In this document: positions 58,015-64,000 of the stretch, piece after piece | How the letters are laid out: every line of letters starts with the position of its first letter | Numbering within the stretch: the first letter of the stretch is position 1 | From: Herbaspirillum rubrisubalbicans | Lineage (GTDB): Bacteria; Pseudomonadota; Gammaproteobacteria; Burkholderiales; Burkholderiaceae_D | Assembly (NCBI RefSeq): GCF_003719195.1 | Contig: NZ_CP024996.1 | Span: 496,001-560,000, forward strand | Length of the DNA: 64,000 nucleotides | Reading direction: 5' to 3' | Notes under the pieces: model-generated | What the model was told of the DNA's origin: nothing | Databases searched by the model: none | The model's input: the letters and a program-made list of their open reading frames with translations, nothing else | Program-made: the position numbers and the translations under genes

Positions 58015-59466
58015 TTACTGCTTTGCTGCCACGCTCACCGTATTTTCATTGATCCCACCACCCAAGGCCTTATATAGGTCGATGGCATTGTTCAAGCGCA
58101 ACTGCCGCGCCTGGATCAGCGCTTGCTGCGCCGAGAACAGGTCACGCTGCGCATCGAGCTGGTCCAGCGACGATGCAATCCCGTTCTTGAAACGCAGGTC
58201 GGTCAGCTTCAGACGCTCCTGCTGGGCTGCCAGGAACGCTTCCTGCGCCTTGACCTGGTCGTCGAGCGTACCGCGTGCTACCAGCGCATCGGCCACTTCG
58301 CGGAAGGCAGTCTGAATGGTCTTTTCGTAAGTCACCACGGCCTGGTTCTTGCGCACTTCAGCCAGATCCAGGTTGGCACTGTTACGGCCGAAGTCGAAGA
58401 TAGGCAGCGATAGCGAGGGACCGAAGCTCCACGCACCAGAGCCCGACTCAAAGAGATTGCCCAGCGTGCTGCTGGCACTGCCGAAGTTGCCGGTCAGCGA
58501 GATACGCGGGAAGAACGCCGCCCGCGCCGCGCCGATATTGGCATTGGCCGCCAACAGGCTCTGCTCGGCCGAGCGGATGTCAGGACGATTGGTCAGCAAG
58601 TCGGAAGGCAGACCGGCCGGAATATCGGTGACGATCTTTTCATCCGACAGCAACTGCGCCGGCGGCAGGTCGCCCACCTTCTTGCCCACCAGCAGGGTAA
58701 GGGCATTCTCGGCTTGCGCGCGCTGACGTTCCAGCTGCGCCTTGGCCACTCGGGCCGATTCCACCAGCGTTTGCGTCAGACGGAAGTCCAGCGCCGAACT
58801 GGCGCCTACATCAAAACGCTTACGCGCCAACTCCAGATTGTCTTCACGCGACTTGAGCGTGTCATTGGCCAGTTGCAGTTGCTCGGCATAGGACCGTTCA
58901 GACAGATACGCCTGCGCCACCTGCGCCACCAGGCTGATCTGCGCGGACTTCTGCGCTTCTTCCGTGGAGAGGTAGGACGCCAGTGCGGCATCCTTCAGGT
59001 TGCGCACACGACCGAAGAAATCCAGTTCATAGGCCGGCACTGCCAGGCCCACCTGATAGCTGTTGCTGATGACGGGCTGGCCGGTCAGCGACTGGCTGGC
59101 CGGGGTACGGGTACGCGCCGCACTGCCGGCGATATTCAGATTGGGCAGCAAATCGGCGCGGGCAATCTGGTACTGGGCACGCGCTTCTTCGATGTTGAGC
59201 ACCGCGGTGCGCAGGTCACGGTTGTTCTCCAGCGCGGCTGCGATCAACTGTTGCAGGCGCTGGTCCGGGAAGAACTGGCGCCAGCCCAGATTCACCGCCT
59301 GCAGCTCGGCGCGACCGGCAGCATCAGCCGGATAGGCCGATTCCACCGGCGCTTGCGGACGCTCATAAGTGGGGGCCAGCGAGCAGCCCCCCAGTACGCC
59401 GGCCACCATCAGCGCTGCACACAATTGCAGCAAGCGAGGCGAGCGCGGCAACGACAGATTAGCCAT
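58015..59466 (-). CDS. RND efflux outer-membrane factor (OprM/NodT family lipoprotein)
   Basis: A 483-residue TolC-like outer-membrane channel. The signal peptide ends in a lipobox (VLGGCS) with the lipidated Cys at residue 28. Two repeated outer-membrane-factor domains follow, the first with ENNRDLRTAVLNIEEARAQYQIARADLLPNL and the second with RPDIRSAEQSLLAANANIGAARAAFFPRISL. It is the last gene of the operon and starts 2 bases after the pump gene. It gives the pump an exit through the outer membrane. OprM is the closest named relative I can recall. Confidence 0.93.
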   Translation of the reverse strand: MANLSLPRSPRLLQLCAALMVAGVLGGCSLAPTYERPQAPVESAYPADAAGRAELQAVNLGWRQFFPDQRLQQLIAAALENNRDLRTAVLNIEEARAQYQIARADLLPNLNIAGSAARTRTPASQSLTGQPVISNSYQVGLAVPAYELDFFGRVRNLKDAALASYLSTEEAQKSAQISLVAQVAQAYLSERSYAEQLQLANDTLKSREDNLELARKRFDVGASSALDFRLTQTLVESARVAKAQLERQRAQAENALTLLVGKKVGDLPPAQLLSDEKIVTDIPAGLPSDLLTNRPDIRSAEQSLLAANANIGAARAAFFPRISLTGNFGSASSTLGNLFESGSGAWSFGPSLSLPIFDFGRNSANLDLAEVRKNQAVVTYEKTIQTAFREVADALVARGTLDDQVKAQEAFLAAQQERLKLTDLRFKNGIASSLDQLDAQRDLFSAQQALIQARQLRLNNAIDLYKALGGGINENTVSVAAKQ

Positions 59467-59468
59467 TG

Positions 59469-62400
59469 TTATTCTCCACTATCAATCTTGGGCGAGTGTT
59501 CGGCGTCAAACTTGCGCTGACGCTCGCTGCCCTTGAACACCTTGCGCACGACCACGAAGAAGATCGGCACCAGGAACACGGCCAGCACGGTGGCGGTAAT
59601 CATGCCGCCCATCACGCCGGTACCGATGGCGCGCTGGCTGGCCGAACCGGCGCCAGAGGCAATGGCCAGCGGCAGCACGCCGAGGATGAAGGCCAGCGAG
59701 GTCATGATGATCGGACGGAAGCGCAGGTGCACGGCTTCCAGCGTCGCTTCGATCAAGCCCATGCCTTGTGCCTGCAGATCCTTGGCGAACTCGATGATCA
59801 GAATCGCGTTCTTGGCCGACAGACCCACCACCGCAATCATCCCCACCTTGAAGTACACGTCGTTAGGCATGGCGCGCAGCGTCACACCCAAGAGGGCACC
59901 GAGGATACCCAGCGGCACCACCAGCATCACCGCCAGCGGGATCGAGGTACTTTCATACAAGGCCGCCAGCACCAGGAACACGGCGATCAGCGACAGGGCA
60001 TACAGGGCTGGCGCCTGGTTACCTGAGGTCTTTTCTTCCAGCGACTGACCAGTCCATTCGAAACCGAAGCCCGGCGGCAGCTTGGCCACGAAGGATTCCA
60101 TCTCGGCCATGGCTTCACCGGTACTGCGACCAGGCGCAGCGCCACCGGCGATCTTCATGGCCGGATAGCCGTTGTAGCGGATCAGTTGAACCGGACCATT
60201 GATCCACTTGGCGGTCACGAAGGCCGAGAAGGGGACCATGCCGCCACTGGAGTTGCGGGCATACAGGTTGGTCAAATCTTCAGGTTGCAGGCGCTGATTG
60301 GCATCAGCCTGCACGATCACGCGCTGCTGGCGGCCTTGGTTGGGAAAATCGTTCACATAGGACGAACCCAGCGCCGTGGAGAGCACACTATTGATCGTCG
60401 AGAACGGCACGCCCAATGCATTGGCCTTGTCGCGGTCGATGTCCAGTTGCAACTGCGGCGCATCTTCCAGACCTTCCGGGCGCACACCCGCCAGCACCTT
60501 GCTTTGCGCAGCCATGCCCAGGATCTGGTTACGAGCCTGCACCAGCGCCGCATGACCCAGACCAGCACGGTCCTGCAGACGGAAGGTAAAGCCGGTCGCG
60601 TTACCCAGTTCCGGGATCGGCGGCGGGTTCAGCGGGAACACGATCGCATCCTTGATCTGCGAGAAGGCACCGAAGGCCTTGCCGGCAATGGCGTCAGCCG
60701 ATTGCGACTTGTCGCGTTCGGACCAGTCCTTCAAGGGGGTAAACACCAAGGCCGCGTTCTGGCCGTTGCCGGAGAACGAGTAACCCAGCACGGCAATGGC
60801 GTGTTCCACGGCCGTATCCTTGAGGTAGTACTGCTCGATCTTCTTGACCACCTCCAGGGTGCGCGCGGTGCTGGCGCCTGGTGGCAACTGGACGTTGGTG
60901 ATGATGTAGCCCTGGTCTTCGTTAGGCAGGAAGGAGGCCGGCAGGCGCACGTACAGCAAGCCCACGCACGCCACGATCACCACATAGACGATCATGTAGC
61001 GACCGGCCTTGTTGAGCATCTTGCTGATCACGCCCTGGTAGCCACTGGCGGTACTGTTGAACTTGCGGTTGAACCAGCCGAAGAAGCCTTTCTTCTCGTG
61101 GTGGTGACCCTTTTCCACGGGTTTCAGGATGGTCGCGCACAGCGCCGGCGTAAGGGTGAAGGCCATCAGCACCGAGAACACCATGGAGGCCACCATCGAC
61201 AGCGAGAACTGGCGATAGATTGCACCCACCGCGCCACCGAAGAAGGCCATCGGAATGAACACCGCGATGAGCACCAGGGTGATACCGATCAGCGCGCCGC
61301 TGATCTGGCCCATGGCCTTGCGCGTGGCTTCCGGCGGCGAAAGACCTTCTTCGCTCATGATGCGTTCGACGTTTTCCACCACCACGATCGCATCATCGAC
61401 CAGGATACCGATGGCCAGCACCATGCCGAACATGGTCAGCACGTTGATCGAGAAGCCGAACAGCAGCAGCGTGGCAAAGGTACCCAAGAGCGCCACCGGC
61501 ACCACGATGGTGGGGATGATGGTGTAGCGAATGTTCTGCAGGAACAGGAACATCACCAGGAACACCAGCACGATGGCTTCGATCAGGGTCTTGACCACTT
61601 CCTCGATCGAGATCTTGACGAACTTGGAGGTGTCGTAGGGGATGGTGTACTTCACCCCGGCCGGGAAGTACTTGGCCAGCTCTTCCATCTTCTTGTGCAC
61701 GGCGGTGGCGGTACCCAGCGCATTGGCGGTGGGCGAGAGCTGCACGCCGATGAAGGAGGACGGCTTGCCATCCAGACGACCGGAGGTGTCATAGCTCTGG
61801 CCACCCATTTCCACCCGGGCCACGTCGCGCAGGCGCACGGTGGAACCGTCGGCGTTGGCGCGCAGTACGATGTTGCCGAATTGCTCGGGCGAGGTCAGTT
61901 GACCATTGACCACCACGGTGGCGGCGATCTGCTGGGTACCGGGGCTGGGCAGGGCGCCCAGGGTACCACCGGCCACCAGCGCGTTCTGCGCGGTGATGGC
62001 TGCGGTCACGTCACCCGGGGTCAGGTTCAGGCCGATCAGCTTGTTCGGATCGATCCAGATGCGCATGGCGCGTTCGGTACCGAACAGCTGCGCCTGGCCC
62101 ACGCCGGGCACGCGCTTGATTTCGTTCAACACGTTACGCGACAGATAGTCACCCAGCGCCACCGGATCAAGCTTGCCATCGGTGGAAGACAGACCGATGA
62201 AGAGCAGGAAGTTGGAACGCGACTTGGTCACCTGCACGCCCTGTTGCGTCACGGCTGCCGGCAGGCGGGCCTCGACGCGCTTCAAGCGGTTCTGCACATC
62301 CACCGCCGCCAGGTCCGGGTTGGTCTCCGGCGAGAACGTGACGGTGATCTGCACCTGGCCATTGGCCTGACTTTGCGACTCGATGTATTGCAGGCCATCG

Positions 62401-62615
62401 GCGCCGTTCATTTCCTGTTCGATCAGGCTGGTCACCGAATCGTCCAGGGTCTGCGCGGTCGCACCCGGATAGGTGGCCGTGACCACGATGGTCGGCGGCG
62501 CAATGTTGGGGTATTGGGACACCGGCAAGCCGGTGATGGCCAGCGCACCGGCCAGCATGATGAAGATCGCTAGCACCCACGCAAATACGGGGCGATCAAT
62601 AAAGAACTTTCCCAT
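59469..62615 (-). CDS. RND multidrug efflux pump, inner-membrane subunit (AcrB/MexB-like, HAE-1)
   Basis: A 1048-residue proton-driven pump. The N terminus reads MGKFFIDRPVFAWVLAI. TM4 has the paired acids in GILVDDAIVVVENVERIM and TM10 the lysine in GLSAKNAILIIEF, which form the proton relay. The length and the two large periplasmic loops match HAE-1 family drug exporters such as AcrB, MexB and BpeB. It lies between the adaptor and channel genes with short gaps. A long open frame on the opposite strand (60186-62573) is a by-product of codon use, not a gene. Confidence 0.96.
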   Translation of the reverse strand: MGKFFIDRPVFAWVLAIFIMLAGALAITGLPVSQYPNIAPPTIVVTATYPGATAQTLDDSVTSLIEQEMNGADGLQYIESQSQANGQVQITVTFSPETNPDLAAVDVQNRLKRVEARLPAAVTQQGVQVTKSRSNFLLFIGLSSTDGKLDPVALGDYLSRNVLNEIKRVPGVGQAQLFGTERAMRIWIDPNKLIGLNLTPGDVTAAITAQNALVAGGTLGALPSPGTQQIAATVVVNGQLTSPEQFGNIVLRANADGSTVRLRDVARVEMGGQSYDTSGRLDGKPSSFIGVQLSPTANALGTATAVHKKMEELAKYFPAGVKYTIPYDTSKFVKISIEEVVKTLIEAIVLVFLVMFLFLQNIRYTIIPTIVVPVALLGTFATLLLFGFSINVLTMFGMVLAIGILVDDAIVVVENVERIMSEEGLSPPEATRKAMGQISGALIGITLVLIAVFIPMAFFGGAVGAIYRQFSLSMVASMVFSVLMAFTLTPALCATILKPVEKGHHHEKKGFFGWFNRKFNSTASGYQGVISKMLNKAGRYMIVYVVIVACVGLLYVRLPASFLPNEDQGYIITNVQLPPGASTARTLEVVKKIEQYYLKDTAVEHAIAVLGYSFSGNGQNAALVFTPLKDWSERDKSQSADAIAGKAFGAFSQIKDAIVFPLNPPPIPELGNATGFTFRLQDRAGLGHAALVQARNQILGMAAQSKVLAGVRPEGLEDAPQLQLDIDRDKANALGVPFSTINSVLSTALGSSYVNDFPNQGRQQRVIVQADANQRLQPEDLTNLYARNSSGGMVPFSAFVTAKWINGPVQLIRYNGYPAMKIAGGAAPGRSTGEAMAEMESFVAKLPPGFGFEWTGQSLEEKTSGNQAPALYALSLIAVFLVLAALYESTSIPLAVMLVVPLGILGALLGVTLRAMPNDVYFKVGMIAVVGLSAKNAILIIEFAKDLQAQGMGLIEATLEAVHLRFRPIIMTSLAFILGVLPLAIASGAGSASQRAIGTGVMGGMITATVLAVFLVPIFFVVVRKVFKGSERQRKFDAEHSPKIDSGE

Positions 62616-62626
62616 CTGGCAGCCTC

Positions 62627-63835
62627 TTAGTTAGCTTTCGGTTGGGCGCTCGCCTCTGGCTTGGCCGCTTGGCCGGTAGCCGCTGCGGGAGCGCCCGCGG
62701 GACTCCATTGGACCGGCTTGACAGTGGCGCCCGGGCGGACCTTTTGCAGGCCTTCCACGATCACGCGATCACCTTCCTTCAAGCCATCGAGAACTTGCCA
62801 GTTGTTGCCGCGTGCGCCACCGGTCTTGACCGGACGCGGTTCGACCTTGTTCTCGGCATTGACCACCATCACGATCGAACCACCGGCGTCGCGCATCACA
62901 GCCTGTTGCGGCACCAGCAGCGCCTGGTCATCTACGGCCTGTTCGATGTTGGTACGCACGTAGGTACCCGGCAGCAGCAGGCGCTTGGGGTTGGGGAATT
63001 CCGCGCGCAGCGAGACCGACCCCGTGCTTTCATCCACACTGACATCCGAGAACAACAGTTTGCCCGGCTGGTCGTAGGGCTGACCGTTTTCCAGCACCAA
63101 GGTCACTTTGGCCTTGTTGTCGCCGACATTCTTCAACTGCCCGGCGGCCATTGCCTGCTGCAGCTTCAACAGGTCGGCGCTGGACTGGGTTACGTTCACA
63201 TAGACCGGATCGAGCTGCTGTACCAGCGCCAGTTGGGTCGCGTCACCCTGGCCCACCAGCGCACCCTCGGTCACCAGCGCACGGCCGATACGCCCGGAGA
63301 TGGGGGAGGTCACGGTGGCATAGCCCAGGTTCAGGCTGGCCGTCTGGACTGCCGCCTTGCCGGAGGCCACATCGGCCTCGGCCTGCTTCTGGGCGGCCAC
63401 TGCATTGTCGTAATCCATCTTGGAGACGGCGTTGACTTCCACCAGCGGCTTGTAGCGCTGCGCGGTCAGCGTGGTCTGGGTCAGGTTGGCCTGGGCCCGC
63501 GCCAGTGTGGCTTGGGCGCTTTCCAGGCTGGCCTTGTACTGGGCCGGATCGATCTTGAACAGCACCTGGCCTTCCTTGACTTCGCTGCCTTCCTTGAAGA
63601 CGCGCTTTTGCACGATGCCCGCCACCCGTGCCCGCACCTGCGCCGTGCGGAACGCTTCCACGCGGCCCGGCAGTTCATTGGTAATGGCCACGCGCTGCGG
63701 GGCGATGGTCACTACCGACACCTCGGGTGCAGGCATCGGGCCGCCTTGCGCGGCGGGTTTCTGTCCGCAGGCGACCAGCGCGGCGGCAACGGCGACGGTC
63801 ATGGTGAGGCGCGTGAAACGACTGACTGAGCTCAT
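62627..63835 (-). CDS. RND efflux periplasmic adaptor (AcrA/MexA-like)
   Basis: A 402-residue membrane fusion protein. The N-terminal signal peptide ends in a lipobox (ALVAC), so the protein is probably a lipoprotein with Cys at residue 23. RVEAFRTAQVRARVAGIVQKRVFKEGSEVKEGQVLFKIDP is the lipoyl-type domain, followed by a helical hairpin (about residues 100-165), a beta-barrel and a membrane-proximal domain. The last 25 residues are Ala/Pro-rich. It is the first gene of the operon. Confidence 0.94.
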   Translation of the reverse strand: MSSVSRFTRLTMTVAVAAALVACGQKPAAQGGPMPAPEVSVVTIAPQRVAITNELPGRVEAFRTAQVRARVAGIVQKRVFKEGSEVKEGQVLFKIDPAQYKASLESAQATLARAQANLTQTTLTAQRYKPLVEVNAVSKMDYDNAVAAQKQAEADVASGKAAVQTASLNLGYATVTSPISGRIGRALVTEGALVGQGDATQLALVQQLDPVYVNVTQSSADLLKLQQAMAAGQLKNVGDNKAKVTLVLENGQPYDQPGKLLFSDVSVDESTGSVSLRAEFPNPKRLLLPGTYVRTNIEQAVDDQALLVPQQAVMRDAGGSIVMVVNAENKVEPRPVKTGGARGNNWQVLDGLKEGDRVIVEGLQKVRPGATVKPVQWSPAGAPAAATGQAAKPEASAQPKAN

Positions 63836-64000
63836 AGATATCTCGCACGAAAGTAAAGTTGAAGCCGCCAGGGCGGCGCTGAAACGAATTCGGTTGAACC
63901 GGTCACGATGGTGCTGTACCTGTCACCTGACGGCGAAGGCGGATGACCCTGGCTACGTTATTGCAATGCAAAACATTTCCCCCCCGCGTCCCGGCAAGGG
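63836..64000. other. upstream region of the efflux operon (cut by window end)
   Basis: 165 bases with no gene. An 11-bp inverted repeat TTGCAATGCAA lies at 63961-63971 and could be part of an operator for a TetR/AcrR-type repressor, which would be expected just beyond the window. No clear promoter was found. Confidence 0.3.

Noticed and set aside
60186..62573. 795-codon open frame on the plus strand opposite the RND pump gene
   Set aside because: It is the antisense of a strongly supported AcrB-like gene; the translation is His/Gln/Gly-rich with no domain. High-GC codon bias leaves such frames open.

Overview
The window looks like chromosomal DNA of a betaproteobacterium of the family Oxalobacteraceae, most likely Herbaspirillum or a close relative. 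This rests on the 16S sequence as I recall the group, the high-GC housekeeping genes, the yqgE-ruvX-pyrR-pyrB-pyrC' order and the LPS core genes. No database search was possible, so the genus is inference.

Layout. (1) 1-4300: 3' part of polA, a chemoreceptor and a dienelactone-hydrolase-family protein with a Tat-like leader. (2) 4399-5966: a complete IS1182-family element inserted in a terminator hairpin and flanked by a 22-bp direct repeat. (3) 6037-13670: a canonical sigma-54 promoter followed by a seven-gene cluster: PDR-type reductase, periplasmic binding protein, Fe(II) oxygenase, Rieske oxygenase, ABC ATPase, ABC permease and an 8-oxoguanine-deaminase-like amidohydrolase. It reads as import and oxidative/deaminative use of a purine-like nitrogen source. 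(4) 13761-19366: yqgE, ruvX, pyrR, pyrB, a dihydroorotase-like pyrC' without its HxH motif, plsC, and convergent apaH whose only plausible starts are non-AUG codons.

(5) 19739-44577: a large surface-polysaccharide (O-antigen/EPS) locus, visibly more AT-rich than its flanks. It makes GDP-L-fucose (gmd, fcl) and dTDP-4-keto-6-deoxyglucose (rfbB, rfbA). The latter is probably turned into a dTDP-3-acylamino-3,6-dideoxyhexose by FdtA-, FdtB- and FdtC-like enzymes scattered over 6 kb. Export is by Wzm/Wzt. There are two GT2 and two GT4 glycosyltransferases, a GT11 fucosyltransferase, three methyltransferase-like proteins, a PglC/WbpL-type initiating transferase, and a WbpM-type dehydratase. A translationally coupled block (33950-38214) links an acyltransferase, a beta-propeller glycosidase-like protein, a GNAT protein, GtrB, GtrA and FdtA. 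A large membrane protein that may be a GT-C enzyme follows. No wzx, wzy, rmlC, rmlD or manC was seen.

(6) 44604-50296: phosphomannomutase/phosphoglucomutase and LPS inner-core genes (waaC, a Kdo 3-hydroxylase, waaA), with a convergent WbpV-like epimerase. (7) 50498-56276: a complete rrn operon with tandem promoters, 16S, tRNA-Ile, tRNA-Ala, 23S, 5S and terminator. (8) 56492-57830: an IS2-group IS3 element with a programmed -1 frameshift heptamer. (9) 57939-63835, minus strand: an RND tripartite efflux operon with its own terminator; its upstream region runs to the window end.
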